From Rhodococcus sp. H36-A4 (lineage in GTDB: Bacteria; Actinomycetota; Actinomycetes; Mycobacteriales; Mycobacteriaceae): a stretch of DNA of 64,000 nt. The position numbers and the translations under genes were made by a program. This document shows, piece by piece, positions 19,231-28,886 of the stretch (position 1 is its first letter; each line of letters begins with the position of its first letter). Where the stretch lies: the NCBI RefSeq assembly GCF_027158005.1, contig NZ_JAPVLQ010000001.1, positions 372,001 to 436,000 of the forward strand, in the 5' to 3' direction. Below the pieces are notes generated by a model. The model saw nothing but the letters and a program-made list of their open reading frames with translations. It was not told where the DNA came from and made no database searches.

Positions 19231-19449
19231 GTGGCTGATCAAACACCCCGTAACGGCACGACCCTTCTTCGTATCTCGTTGGCGATCTTTGCGATCGGGT
19301 TGATCGCGATCGTCGCCATCTTCGCGGTGCCTGCGCTATCCGGGGACGACCCGCCGCTGTGGCTTTATCTGACCGCAATGATCTTCGCGCCCCTGGGCTT
19401 CGTGCTGGCGATAGTGTTTGCATTGCTGTCCGGCCGACGGGCGAGATAA
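19231..19449 (+). CDS. Small two-helix membrane protein
   Basis: A 72-residue protein with two hydrophobic segments (LLRISLAIFAIGLIAIVAIFAV and WLYLTAMIFAPLGFVLAIVFALL) and a basic end GRRAR. I chose GTG 19231 because upstream residues look non-family-like; GTG 19189 is the longest option. No clear ribosome-binding site precedes it. It lies 15 bases before the yccF-type gene on the same strand and may be co-transcribed. I do not recognise the family. Confidence 0.6.
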   Translation: MADQTPRNGTTLLRISLAIFAIGLIAIVAIFAVPALSGDDPPLWLYLTAMIFAPLGFVLAIVFALLSGRRAR

Positions 19450-19464
19450 AACAGGGGGCACCAC

Positions 19465-19836
19465 ATGCGAGTGATTCTCAACATCATCTGGTTGATCTTC
19501 GGTGGACTGTGGCTGGCTATCGGCTACTTCGCGGCGGGCATCATCTGCTGCATCCTCATCATCACGATCCCCTTCGGCATAGCGTCGTTCCGCATCGGCG
19601 TCTACGCCCTGTGGCCGTTCGGCAAAACGATCGTCGACAAGCCGACATCAGGGGCGGCGGCGATCATCGGCAACGTCATTTGGCTCATCGTTGCGGGGAT
19701 CTGGCTGGCCATCGCGCATATCGTGTCGGCGATTGCCATGGCGATCACGATCATCGGCATTCCGCTCGCCGTCGCGAACCTCAAAATGGTCCCCATCTCG
19801 CTCATGCCGCTCGGCAAAGACATCGTCGACTCCTGA
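19465..19836 (+). CDS. YccF-domain membrane protein
   Basis: A 123-residue membrane protein made of two YccF repeats, each a helix followed by a motif: first NIIWLIFGGLWLAIGYFAAG with IPFGIASFRIGVYALWPFGKTIV, then NVIWLIVAGIWLAIAHIVSA with IPLAVANLKMVPISLMPLGKDIV. GGGGG (19454-19458) sits about 6 bases before the ATG. The family is widespread with no defined function. It is the last gene before the rpf leader, as in mycobacteria (Rv0870c). Confidence 0.88.
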   Translation: MRVILNIIWLIFGGLWLAIGYFAAGIICCILIITIPFGIASFRIGVYALWPFGKTIVDKPTSGAAAIIGNVIWLIVAGIWLAIAHIVSAIAMAITIIGIPLAVANLKMVPISLMPLGKDIVDS

Positions 19837-19870
19837 CACTCCAGACACACCAGCATCACCCTTGGATGGG

Positions 19871-19886
19871 TGTGACTTCCATCACA
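19871..19886. promoter_or_regulatory. CRP-like binding site upstream of the rpf gene
   Basis: TGTGACTTCCATCACA is an exact TGTGA-N6-TCACA palindrome, the consensus of the CRP/FNR family. It lies about 180 bases before the riboswitch and about 430 before the rpf ATG. From memory, the M. tuberculosis cAMP receptor protein Rv3676 controls rpfA through such a site, so the same link is likely here. Confidence 0.7.
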
Positions 19887-20065
19887 TAACAGCGTGGTAA
19901 CGGATGCGCAACGACCGAGGGTTCACCCGACGGCAGCGCCGCTAGCAGCGCATTCGGCCGTAACCAAAAACCGTGTCCGGCTGCACACCCGGACGACCCG
20001 AAAAAGCAAGAGTTACCAAATAGTGACACTCCGCGGGAATTTCAGTACCGTCGTCCACGGCTGAG

Positions 20066-20932
<867 letters not shown>

Positions 20933-20950
20933 AAATCTCATACAACAGAA

Positions 20951-20984
20951 AAAGGGCCCCCGATCACTCGGGGGCCCTTTTTTT
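20951..20984 (+). terminator. Rho-independent terminator after rpf
   Basis: AAAGGGCCCCCGA pairs perfectly with TCGGGGGCCCTTT (13-base stem, TCAC loop), followed by a run of seven T. Ends the rpf transcript 18 bases after its stop; the A-rich left flank lets it act for the convergent small gene as well. Confidence 0.95.
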
Positions 20985-20993
20985 GGTTCGGAC

Positions 20994-21182
20994 TTAACGG
21001 TTGATGACGGTCACTGGATGGGCGTACAGCAGTTGGTCCACGGGCAACGGAAACTCGGTTTCCTCGCCGAACGGCGACAAGCTTCCCGAGCGCGAGGACG
21101 CCAATTCACTGACCGCATGGTCGCCGCGAGCGGTTTCCGGCCAGCCTGGATCTACGTAGGGCTTCTTCGACTTGTTCACCAT
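20994..21182 (-). CDS. Small conserved hypothetical protein
   Basis: A 62-residue soluble protein beginning MVNKSKKPYVDPGWPE and ending LLYAHPVTVINR, without recognised domain. The open frame runs on to 21785 inside the divergent gene, but the ATG at 21182 is the first start outside it and leaves 61 bases for a divergent promoter. Its stop lies just beside the strong rpf terminator, as expected for a convergent gene end. Comparable small ORFs sit beside the XPB-associated gene in related genera as I recall, so it is probably real. Confidence 0.65.
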   Translation of the reverse strand: MVNKSKKPYVDPGWPETARGDHAVSELASSRSGSLSPFGEETEFPLPVDQLLYAHPVTVINR

Positions 21183-21243
21183 GGGACCATTTTGACACCT
21201 GCGCTGCACCCAAAGCCAGTCCAGGTCTCTAATCTGGTAGTCG

Positions 21244-23514
21244 ATGACCGATACTGCAGTGCCTCCAGACCTCGCAGCGTGGCTTTCTTCACGGACCGAT
21301 AACGAGCTCGTCAGCATCCTCACGCTGCGACCCGACCTCACCGTGCCACCGCCGACGACCATCGGCGTACTCGGCGGACGGGCCGAACAGCGTGCCTCGA
21401 TCCTGCGCTGCGCTGACGCACTCGACACGTTGGCGCTGACTATTCTGGAGATCCTTGCGCTCGAGGGCTCCCACGAAATGCCGGTCGAACGCGAACGACT
21501 CGATGCTGCTGTCGGCAAGCGAGCCACGACCAAGGCCGTCGACAAAGCCCTCGGATTTCTGCGAGAACGAGCACTCGTCTGGGGAACGGGTTCGATTCGG
21601 ATGCCGCCGGCGGCGCGGGATGCGGTCCCGTGGCGAATCGGGCGAATACTCGACCCGACCGAAGACCTCACCCCAGAGCGAATCACCGACGCGCTCGCTC
21701 GAATCGGCGAAGGTGAACGCACCCTGCTGATGACCCTGGCCCGGTCATCACCGACTGGTCGCACCAGAGATGCTGCACCGGGCACATCCGAGGATCGTCC
21801 CGTTCAGAAGCTACTGCGGGCCGGGCTGTTGATCTGGCTCGACGAACAGACGGTCGAACTCCCCCAGCAGGTCGGGCAGGCCCTACGCGGCGAGCCGATT
21901 TTCGATCCGACGTCGTTGACGCCACCGAAGCGCGCCAGCACCAAATACCCTCTCACCGACGTCAATGCTGCCGCAGCGGGTGAGGCCCTGGAACTGATTC
22001 GGCATTGTGCACTGATCATCGAAGCGCTGTCGATCACGCCTGCACCCGCACTCAAAGCCGGTGGCCTGGGCGTACGTGAACTCAAGCGCATCACCAAGGC
22101 AACCGGGCTCGACGAACACCGCGTCAGCCTGCTGTTGGAAGTGCTGGCAGCTGCATCGCTGATCACCAGCGGAACCCCCGACCCGCTGCCACCCAACGAT
22201 TCGGGCGAGGACTACTGGGGTCCGACCCCAGCCGTCGAACCGTGGACCACCGCAACACCGGCATCCAGATGGCAGACCCTCGCGGCGGCATGGCTGGACG
22301 TACAGCGTGCGCCCTGGCTGATCGGGATGCGCGACCCCAACGACAAACCGGTGGCCGCGTTGTCCGAAGAGGTGCGCTCGCCTGCAGCTCCACGCGACCG
22401 TCGAACGATTCTCGAGTTCCTCGCCGAACTGGGCCCGGGCAATGCCATCGCCGAAGGCGAGGTCTCGCGCGGCCTCGCCTGGCGTCGACCACGTGCCATG
22501 TCGCGATACGCGCTTCGACCGGTATCGAAGATGATCGGCGAGGCGACGGCAATGGGCATCGTCGCCCGAGGAGCGCTGTCGACGCCAGGTAAGGCGCTAC
22601 TGCACGGCGGCGACGCCGAGGCCGCGATGCGTGCTGCGCTACCCGAACCGATCGATTACGTCCTGATTCAGGCCGATCTCACACTCGTCGCGCCTGGCCC
22701 CCTCGAGCCCGATCTCGAGCACCGGATCGAACTCGTCGCCGATGTCGAGTCCGCAGGTGCTGCGACGGTCTATCGGATCACCGAGAACTCTCTTCGCCGA
22801 GCGCTCGACGTCGGAATGAGTGCAGCCGAGCTGCACGCCTTGTTCGCCGCGCACTCCCGTACGCCCGTCCCCCAGGGATTGACCTACCTGATCGACGATG
22901 TCGCCCGCCGTCACGGCCGACTACGCGCGGGGGTCGCGGCGTCGTTCGTGCGATGTGAAGATCCGGCCCTGCTTGCCGAGGTCCTTACCTCTGCTGCGGC
23001 CGAACAGCTCGCGCTACGCGCGCTCGCACCGACGGTCGCGATATCCCAGGCCCCGCTCAACGAAGTCATGCGGGCACTCGACGCGGCAGGGTTTGCACCT
23101 GCGGGGGAGGATGCCAACGGCATCATCCTCGATTTGCGCTCACGCGGCGCCCGGATTCCGCTGCACCGAGTTCGCTCTGCTTTCAGGCAGCCTGCCATCG
23201 CCACCGACGAGCAGCTCACCCGCCTCGTCTCGGAACTGCGCGCCGGCGATCGTGCATCTCGCGCGGGTGGGCGCCCGGTCCTCGCCGACGGGACGCGCGC
23301 CACTGGATCGGCCACGATGGCGTTGCTCCACACTGCGCTGAAAGCGCGGCGAAGTGTGTCGATCGGGTACGTCGACGCTCAGGGGGTTGCGTCACAACGC
23401 ATCGTCGATCCTGTCAATGTCGGTGGCGGCCAGCTCGACGCATATGTGTCGGCCACCGGTGAGGTCCGCCGGTTCACCTTGCACCGCATCACCTCGGTCG
23501 CACTGATCGACTAG
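21244..23514 (+). CDS. Helicase-associated protein with XPB N-terminal-like and WYL-like regions
   Basis: A 756-residue protein of the Rv0862c type that always neighbours the XPB helicase in this group. It is predicted to hold the XPB/Ssl2 N-terminal-like domain (Helicase_C_3) in the region around residues 420-600, for example PEPIDYVLIQADLTLVAPG, then LTYLIDDVARRHGRLR. The C-terminus, RRSVSIGYVDAQG...RRFTLHRITSV, looks like a WYL-type ligand-binding fold. N-terminal half is helical with winged-helix-like stretches. Start ATG 21244. Function is not established; genomic linkage suggests partnership with XPB in DNA repair or remodelling. Confidence 0.85.
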   Translation: MTDTAVPPDLAAWLSSRTDNELVSILTLRPDLTVPPPTTIGVLGGRAEQRASILRCADALDTLALTILEILALEGSHEMPVERERLDAAVGKRATTKAVDKALGFLRERALVWGTGSIRMPPAARDAVPWRIGRILDPTEDLTPERITDALARIGEGERTLLMTLARSSPTGRTRDAAPGTSEDRPVQKLLRAGLLIWLDEQTVELPQQVGQALRGEPIFDPTSLTPPKRASTKYPLTDVNAAAAGEALELIRHCALIIEALSITPAPALKAGGLGVRELKRITKATGLDEHRVSLLLEVLAAASLITSGTPDPLPPNDSGEDYWGPTPAVEPWTTATPASRWQTLAAAWLDVQRAPWLIGMRDPNDKPVAALSEEVRSPAAPRDRRTILEFLAELGPGNAIAEGEVSRGLAWRRPRAMSRYALRPVSKMIGEATAMGIVARGALSTPGKALLHGGDAEAAMRAALPEPIDYVLIQADLTLVAPGPLEPDLEHRIELVADVESAGAATVYRITENSLRRALDVGMSAAELHALFAAHSRTPVPQGLTYLIDDVARRHGRLRAGVAASFVRCEDPALLAEVLTSAAAEQLALRALAPTVAISQAPLNEVMRALDAAGFAPAGEDANGIILDLRSRGARIPLHRVRSAFRQPAIATDEQLTRLVSELRAGDRASRAGGRPVLADGTRATGSATMALLHTALKARRSVSIGYVDAQGVASQRIVDPVNVGGGQLDAYVSATGEVRRFTLHRITSVALID

Positions 23515-23632
23515 CGTCCAGGCCTCCGTTATCCGAGCGCGGAGCATCACATGGCGCCGAGGGCGCTATATCAGGACAATGGAGAAGTTGCGCACTTTCT
23601 TCCATGCAACGCGAAGTTCTCTAGGAGGAACT

Positions 23633-25288
23633 GTGACCGACGGCCCCCTGATCGTCCAGTCCGACAAAACCCTGTTGCTCGAGGTCGATCACGAGCTCGC
23701 AGGTGCCGCTCGCGCCGCCATTGCTCCGTTCGCCGAACTCGAACGCGCCCCAGAACATATTCACACGTATCGGATCACTCCGCTTGCTCTGTGGAACGCG
23801 CGGGCCGCGGGCCATGATGCGGAGCAGGTCGTCGACGCGCTCGTCAACTTCTCGCGTTACGCCGTTCCGCAGCCTTTGCTCGTCGACATCGTCGACACGA
23901 TGGCGCGTTACGGTCGGTTGCAGTTGGTGAAGAGTCCGGTCCACGGGCTTTCACTGATCAGCTTGGATCGCGCCGTGTTGACCGAGGTCATGCGTCACAA
24001 GAAGATCGCTCCGATGCTCGGTGCGATGGTGGACGAGGACACCGTTCTCGTCCATCCGAGCGAGCGTGGGCACCTCAAACAGCTGCTGCTGAAAATCGGC
24101 TGGCCCGCGGAGGACTTGGCCGGTTATGTCGACGGCGAGGCGCATCCCATCGAACTCGACACCGAGGGCGGTAAGTGGACTCTGCGCGATTATCAGGCGA
24201 TGGCTGCTGATTCGTTCTGGGCCGGCGGCTCCGGCGTCGTAGTACTTCCGTGTGGTGCGGGTAAGACGATGGTGGGCGCCGCCGCGATGGCCAAAGCCAA
24301 GGCGACGACGCTCATTCTCGTCACCAATACCGTCGCCGGCCGTCAGTGGAAGCGTGAGCTGATCGCTCGCACTTCGCTCACCGAGGAAGAGATCGGCGAG
24401 TACTCCGGCGAGCGCAAGGAAATTCGCCCTGTGACGATCGCCACGTACCAGGTGATCACGCGTCGCACCAAGGGTGAGTACAAACACCTCGAACTGTTCG
24501 ATTCCCGTGACTGGGGATTGGTGATCTACGACGAGGTCCACCTGCTACCCGCGCCGGTGTTCCGGATGACGGCGGATCTGCAATCACGTCGCCGTCTCGG
24601 GTTGACTGCAACGCTGGTGCGCGAGGACGGCCGCGAGGGCGACGTCTTCTCGCTCATCGGGCCGAAGAGGTACGACGCCCCGTGGAAGGACATCGAAGCA
24701 CAAGGGTGGATTGCACCCGCCGAGTGCATCGAGGTCCGGGTGACGTTGACCGACGCCGAGCGCATGGCGTACGCGGTTGCCGAGCCCGAGGAACGGTACA
24801 AACTCTGCTCGACGGCCCACACCAAGGTGGCGGTCGTGAAGTCGATCCTCGCCAAGCACGAAGGTGCGCCGACCCTGGTGATCGGCGCCTACCTGGATCA
24901 GTTGAACGAACTCGGTGAGGCACTGAACGCTCCGGTGATTCAAGGTTCGACGAAGAACAAGGAACGCGAGGTGTTGTTCGACGCCTTCCGAAAGGGCGAG
25001 ATCCCGACCCTTGTGGTGAGCAAGGTCGCGAACTTCTCCATCGATCTACCGGAAGCATCTGTGGCAGTTCAGGTTTCGGGAACTTTCGGTTCACGCCAGG
25101 AGGAAGCGCAGCGACTCGGACGCCTGTTGCGTCCGAAGCACGACGGCGGTCAGGCGCACTTCTACTCCGTCGTCTCACGGGACACACTCGACGCCGAATA
25201 CGCAGCACACCGGCAGCGGTTCCTGGCCGAGCAGGGTTATGCATACCGAATCACCGACGCAGACGACTTGCTCGGTCCTGCCATCTGA
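23633..25288 (+). CDS. XPB-type DNA repair helicase
   Basis: Superfamily 2 ATP-dependent 3'-5' DNA helicase resembling eukaryotic XPB. The 551-residue protein has the DNA damage-recognition-like N-terminus (MTDGPLIVQSDKTLLLEVDH), Q-motif/DYQ near 187, Walker A PCGAGKT (206-212), DEVH box (300-303), motif III GLTATLVRE, and motif VI GSRQEEAQRLGRLLRP. GTG 23633 is chosen over 23579 because AGGAGG (23623-23628) lies 4 bases ahead and the product matches M. tuberculosis Rv0861c end to end from memory. Follows the helicase-associated gene by about 120 bases. Confidence 0.95.
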   Translation: MTDGPLIVQSDKTLLLEVDHELAGAARAAIAPFAELERAPEHIHTYRITPLALWNARAAGHDAEQVVDALVNFSRYAVPQPLLVDIVDTMARYGRLQLVKSPVHGLSLISLDRAVLTEVMRHKKIAPMLGAMVDEDTVLVHPSERGHLKQLLLKIGWPAEDLAGYVDGEAHPIELDTEGGKWTLRDYQAMAADSFWAGGSGVVVLPCGAGKTMVGAAAMAKAKATTLILVTNTVAGRQWKRELIARTSLTEEEIGEYSGERKEIRPVTIATYQVITRRTKGEYKHLELFDSRDWGLVIYDEVHLLPAPVFRMTADLQSRRRLGLTATLVREDGREGDVFSLIGPKRYDAPWKDIEAQGWIAPAECIEVRVTLTDAERMAYAVAEPEERYKLCSTAHTKVAVVKSILAKHEGAPTLVIGAYLDQLNELGEALNAPVIQGSTKNKEREVLFDAFRKGEIPTLVVSKVANFSIDLPEASVAVQVSGTFGSRQEEAQRLGRLLRPKHDGGQAHFYSVVSRDTLDAEYAAHRQRFLAEQGYAYRITDADDLLGPAI

Positions 25289-25310
25289 TATTCGTGCTAC
25301 TAATGAGCAT

Positions 25311-25979
25311 GTGCGCCGTTTCCAGTTCCCTGTCGATGTAGCCCATGCCGCGTCGGTGAACGAGACGATGGCAGAGGTTCGCAGGCTCAGAGTGTCTGCG
25401 ATCGTCACGGCCGTCGTGTTGGTTGCCCTCGCAGCATGGTTCTTCTGGATGGCTCATCCGTGGTCGTACATTCTGGGTGCGGTGTTTCTCATCGCCGCAG
25501 CGACCTCGCTGTGGGTCACGGTGTGGGCACCGCGGAAGGTGGGCGCCGTCGAGGACCTCTACGCGAAGGGTCAGCTGATTCCGGCCGTCATCGCCGAGAC
25601 CCGTCCGCGCGGGGTCACCATTCTCGCTCTGCTGGACATCGCGAAGCCCGACGCCCAGGCACGGCACTATGTGCTCGTGACCAGGAGTATTCGCGCCCTG
25701 CCCGGCCACGAACTGGTCGAAGGGGAACTGGTTCCGTCGATCGCGGTGCTTGCCGACCGGACCACGAACACCACCGGTGACACCTGGCAGATGGTCTCCC
25801 CCATGCCCATTGCCTGGGGAACCACCGACGCGTCCGTCATCGAGCGAGCCACGTCGGAGATCACCGAACCCGAGTGGGCCTTGCTGCTTGCCAACATCGG
25901 CTTGTCCGAGAAGGTGCGTGCGGCCGATAACCAGCAGTTGTCGGTCGATCCACACGACCTGCCCAAGGACCTTCGGTAA
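25311..25979 (+). CDS. DUF3239-like membrane protein
   Basis: A 222-residue protein with two adjacent membrane helices near the N-terminus (IVTAVVLVALAAWFFWMA and SYILGAVFLIAAATSLWVTVW) and a C-terminal soluble domain with QLIPAVIAETRPRGVTILALLDI. This resembles DUF3239, known from a corynebacterial structure without a clear function. GTG 25311 (MRRFQFPVDVAHAASVNE) is chosen; the open frame starts at 25239 inside XPB. The last gene of the left conserved block. Confidence 0.7.
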   Translation: MRRFQFPVDVAHAASVNETMAEVRRLRVSAIVTAVVLVALAAWFFWMAHPWSYILGAVFLIAAATSLWVTVWAPRKVGAVEDLYAKGQLIPAVIAETRPRGVTILALLDIAKPDAQARHYVLVTRSIRALPGHELVEGELVPSIAVLADRTTNTTGDTWQMVSPMPIAWGTTDASVIERATSEITEPEWALLLANIGLSEKVRAADNQQLSVDPHDLPKDLR

Positions 25980-25987
25980 GTCGGGGC

Positions 25988-26110
25988 TCAGGCGAGTGCT
26001 GGGATGATTTCGCGCTCGAACAGTTCGATCCCGGATCGATCGTAGGCAGCTTCGGGGAAGTAGAAGATGCCGCAATCGACACTATCGTCGGCTGTGAAGG
26101 CAAAATCGGC
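25988..26110 (-). pseudogene. Remnant: C-terminal end of an LLM-class oxidoreductase
   Basis: The reverse strand encodes about 40 residues ending IFYFPEAAYDRSGIELFERE then IIPALA and TGA. This matches the C-terminus of luciferase-like flavin or F420 oxidoreductases as I recall it. An in-frame stop lies directly upstream (26111-26113), no start codon is available, and the SigJ gene begins 36 bases further, so the rest of the gene is gone. It fills the gap between DUF3239 and sigJ and marks a deletion or rearrangement scar at the edge of the conserved block. The family call rests on a short stretch. Confidence 0.55.
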
Positions 26111-26145
26111 TCACGCTCCCCTGCTCGGCCTACACTTTTCTGATC

Positions 26146-27093
26146 ATGAGCACTGTTTCGCTTGCGGAGCACTTTCAGTCACATCGCAGCCATCTGCTGT
26201 CAGTCGGCTACCGGGTGACGGGCAGTGTCGCCGACGCCGAGGATGCGGTACAGGAAAGTTGGATCCGGCTCGCGTCGGCCGACGCCGAGTCCATCGAGGA
26301 TCTTCGAGCCTGGCTCACCACAGTTGTGGCGAGGATCTGTCGCGACCGGCTGAAATCGGCGGCTTCGAGGCGAGAAACGTATGTCGGACAATGGCTTCCA
26401 GAGCCCATTGTCACCGCACGCGACGTCCCGGCCGGGACTACGTTGTCGGTCGATCCGCTCCAGATCGTCGTTCGCACCGAGGACACCAGGCTCGCCGCCC
26501 TGGTGGTCCTGGACTCGCTCACTCCCCCGCAGCGCGTCGCTTTCGTATTGCACGACGGCTTTTCCGTCCCTTTCGACGACGTCGCTTCGATTCTCGATGT
26601 GAGCACTGCTTCGGCTCGGCAACTGGCCTCGCGTGCACGCAAGCAGGTCGACTCCACACCGGCGCCGGTACCGGATGCCGAGCACGACGCTGCCGTGACG
26701 GCGTTGATGGCCGCGTTGGCGACCGGTGACGTCGGCCGGGTCGCGCAGGCTTTGCACCCGGAGTGCCGAATGATCGGAGACAGTGGCGGCACCGCCCGCA
26801 CGGCTGCACAGATCGTACGCGGCCCCGACAAGTGCGCCCACTTCTTCCTCGGGCTGGTGGCGATGTACGGCGAGAACACGCTCGGCTCGCTGGAACCGGC
26901 CTCGGTGAACGGCCAGCTTGGATACGTCTCGTCCGGCCTCGTCGGTGCACGAAGCTTTCCGGCGCGGGCCGGTGGGTTCACGGTGCGTGATGGTTCGGTC
27001 TGGGCGTCCTACGATTTCGCCAACCCGGCCAAGCTTCGAGGCGTTACGGTGCCGCTGGACTTTCCCAGGGAACCCGGCACGCATCGGAACTGA
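26146..27093 (+). CDS. sigJ: ECF41-family sigma factor (SigJ-like)
   Basis: Extracytoplasmic-function sigma factor of 315 residues with sigma2 (GYRVTGSVADAEDAVQESWIRL, about 21-42), sigma4 (SLTPPQRVAFVLHDGFSVPFDDVASILD, about 124-151) and a C-terminal SnoaL-like domain that replaces a separate anti-sigma factor. Hallmarks of group ECF41 are YVGQWLPEP in the linker and a DSGGTAR block equivalent to DGGGR. The convergent gene is a carboxymuconolactone decarboxylase-like protein, the usual ECF41 partner, and its promoter carries the ECF41 motif. A TACACT -10-like element lies 9 bases before the ATG. Signal sensed is unknown. Confidence 0.9.
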   Translation: MSTVSLAEHFQSHRSHLLSVGYRVTGSVADAEDAVQESWIRLASADAESIEDLRAWLTTVVARICRDRLKSAASRRETYVGQWLPEPIVTARDVPAGTTLSVDPLQIVVRTEDTRLAALVVLDSLTPPQRVAFVLHDGFSVPFDDVASILDVSTASARQLASRARKQVDSTPAPVPDAEHDAAVTALMAALATGDVGRVAQALHPECRMIGDSGGTARTAAQIVRGPDKCAHFFLGLVAMYGENTLGSLEPASVNGQLGYVSSGLVGARSFPARAGGFTVRDGSVWASYDFANPAKLRGVTVPLDFPREPGTHRN

Positions 27094-27622
27094 AGCCCTG
27101 CTCGGTGATCCCGAGAGCCGAATTGATCCGGGCACGCATGTTCTCCAGGCCGATCTGATACGTCAGCTCGACGACGCCGGCCCGGCCGAACCGGTCTTCC
27201 AGATCGGCGACCTGGGCGTCCGTCACCGCACTGGGGTCGGCCGTCATCACGTCGGCGTATGTGATCGCGGCTCGCTCGTCGTCGGTGTATTTCGTTGACG
27301 TCGTATAGTCGCCAATTTCTTGCAGCCGCTCGATATCGAGACCGTCGAGGCGTTGGGTCATCTTGCCGAAATCGATGCACCACGTGCAGCCGAGCGTCCA
27401 CGCCACTCGGAAGACAGCGAGTTCACGGACACTCACCGGTAGCCGAGTCGAAGCTTTGTCTGCTGCGAGTTCCTGCGTCAGCGACGCGAAGAACAGCTTC
27501 GGATGGTTCGCGAACACGGCTAAGGGCTCAGGAACCTCACCGACCATCTTGGATGCGGCCTTGTACGCCATTCGGACCAGTACGGGAGCGTCGGCCGGGG
27601 CTACCGGCGGAATTCTCGACAT
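27044..27622 (-). CDS. Carboxymuconolactone decarboxylase/AhpD-like protein
   Basis: A 192-residue protein of the CMD/AhpD fold, with the redox-type motif CTWC followed by IDFGK near residues 85-94. Members of this group linked to ECF41 sigma factors are thought to act in redox or detoxification reactions, but no reaction is defined here. ATG 27622 has AAGGAG about 6 bases ahead; the longer frame to 27784 would run through the promoter. The 3' end overlaps sigJ by 50 bases. An ECF41-type promoter lies 40-66 bases upstream. Confidence 0.88.
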   Translation of the reverse strand: MSRIPPVAPADAPVLVRMAYKAASKMVGEVPEPLAVFANHPKLFFASLTQELAADKASTRLPVSVRELAVFRVAWTLGCTWCIDFGKMTQRLDGLDIERLQEIGDYTTSTKYTDDERAAITYADVMTADPSAVTDAQVADLEDRFGRAGVVELTYQIGLENMRARINSALGITEQGFSSDACRVPWESPAAP

Positions 27623-27661
27623 GTCGTTCTCCTTCTCCGATGATGGGGTTCTTACCTCCTG

Positions 27662-27688
27662 GACGAGGCGCGCATACCGAATGTGACA
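27662..27688 (-). promoter_or_regulatory. ECF41-type promoter of the CMD-like gene
   Basis: On the reverse strand TGTCACA (27688-27682) and CGTC (27665-27662) are separated by 16 bases, matching the ECF41 target promoter as I recall it from the literature. It lies 40 bases before the CMD-like start and next to the sigma factor gene, as expected for direct SigJ control. Confidence 0.75.
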
Positions 27689-27705
27689 CCAGCTACGCTG
27701 CATGA

Positions 27706-28878
27706 ATGTCCGCGGAGCACCGAAGCCGAACTGTCGAGCGTCTACGCCCCTTCGCGTCGACGATCTTCGCGGAGATGACAGCACTCGCTGTGGCGAGCGA
27801 CGCGGTCAATCTGGGTCAGGGATTTCCCGACACCGACGGGCCTGCGTCCATGCTTGCGGCCGCTCGAGACGCCATTGCCGGCGGCCTCAATCAATACGCG
27901 CCAGGGTCGGGTATGCCGGTCCTTCGCGAGGCCATTGCCGCTGATCGCTCTCGCCGCTACGGCATCGACTACGACCCGTCCTGCGAGATTCTCGTCACCG
28001 TCGGTGCCACCGAAGGCATTGCCGCGACGATCCTCGGGCTCGTCGAACCCGGCGAAGAGGTTTTGCTGATCGAGCCGTTCTACGACTCGTATGCTGCCGC
28101 GATCGCGTTGGCCGGCGCCCGTCGGTCCACGGTCCCTCTCGTCGCCGATGGAACCGGTTTCGCCGTGGACCTCGATGCGCTCGAACGTGCGATCGGGGTG
28201 AACACCAAACTTCTCGTAATCAATTCCCCGCACAATCCGACGGGAATGGTGTTGACGCGTGATGAGCTCGTCCGGATCGCCGAGATCGCGTGCGAGAACG
28301 ACTTGCTCGTCCTGACCGACGAGGTCTACGAGCGCCTGGTCTTCGAAGATTCCGAGCATGTACCGATTGCATCCATGCCCGGCATGTTCGAGCGGACCGT
28401 CACCGTCTCCAGTGCCGCGAAGACCTTCAACGCAACGGGTTGGAAGACCGGGTGGGCGCTGGGCCCAGCCGAACTCATCGATGCCGTGCGCTCGGCCAAG
28501 CAATTCTTGACGTTCGTCGGGGGAACCCCATTCCAGCCTGCGGTAGCGCACGCGCTCACCCATGAAGGCGCCTGGGTGGACGAACTCCGAGACTCACTGC
28601 ACGCCAAACGGAACGTACTCTCCGCCGCGCTGACCAAAGCTGGTCTGGAGGTGAAGTCCAGTAGCGGAACGTATTTCGTCTGTGCCGACGTGGCACCGCT
28701 CGGTGAGACCGACGCCCTGAAATTCTGTCGCACACTTCCCGCGAGAATCGGCGTGGCGGCCGTCCCTGTCACCGCGTTCGTCGATCATGCCGAGCCGTGG
28801 AAAACTTTGGTGCGCTTCGCCTTCTGCAAAAAAGACGACGTGCTGGCCGAAGCGTCCGACAGACTGCTGAGACTCTGA
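27706..28878 (+). CDS. dapC: N-succinyldiaminopimelate aminotransferase (DapC type)
   Basis: PLP aminotransferase of lysine and peptidoglycan diaminopimelate synthesis. The 390-residue class I/II enzyme has VNLGQGFPD (34-42), NSPHNPTG (173-180), TDEVYE (204-209) and the Schiff-base Lys239 in SSAAKTFNATGWKTGW, then VRFAFCK at the end. Sequence is closest, from memory, to M. tuberculosis Rv0858c (DapC), and general kynurenine-type aminotransferases share the motifs, so substrate is likely but not certain. Divergent from the CMD-like gene, with the sigma promoter between. Confidence 0.82.
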   Translation: MSAEHRSRTVERLRPFASTIFAEMTALAVASDAVNLGQGFPDTDGPASMLAAARDAIAGGLNQYAPGSGMPVLREAIAADRSRRYGIDYDPSCEILVTVGATEGIAATILGLVEPGEEVLLIEPFYDSYAAAIALAGARRSTVPLVADGTGFAVDLDALERAIGVNTKLLVINSPHNPTGMVLTRDELVRIAEIACENDLLVLTDEVYERLVFEDSEHVPIASMPGMFERTVTVSSAAKTFNATGWKTGWALGPAELIDAVRSAKQFLTFVGGTPFQPAVAHALTHEGAWVDELRDSLHAKRNVLSAALTKAGLEVKSSSGTYFVCADVAPLGETDALKFCRTLPARIGVAAVPVTAFVDHAEPWKTLVRFAFCKKDDVLAEASDRLLRL

Positions 28879-28886
28879 CAACCACC

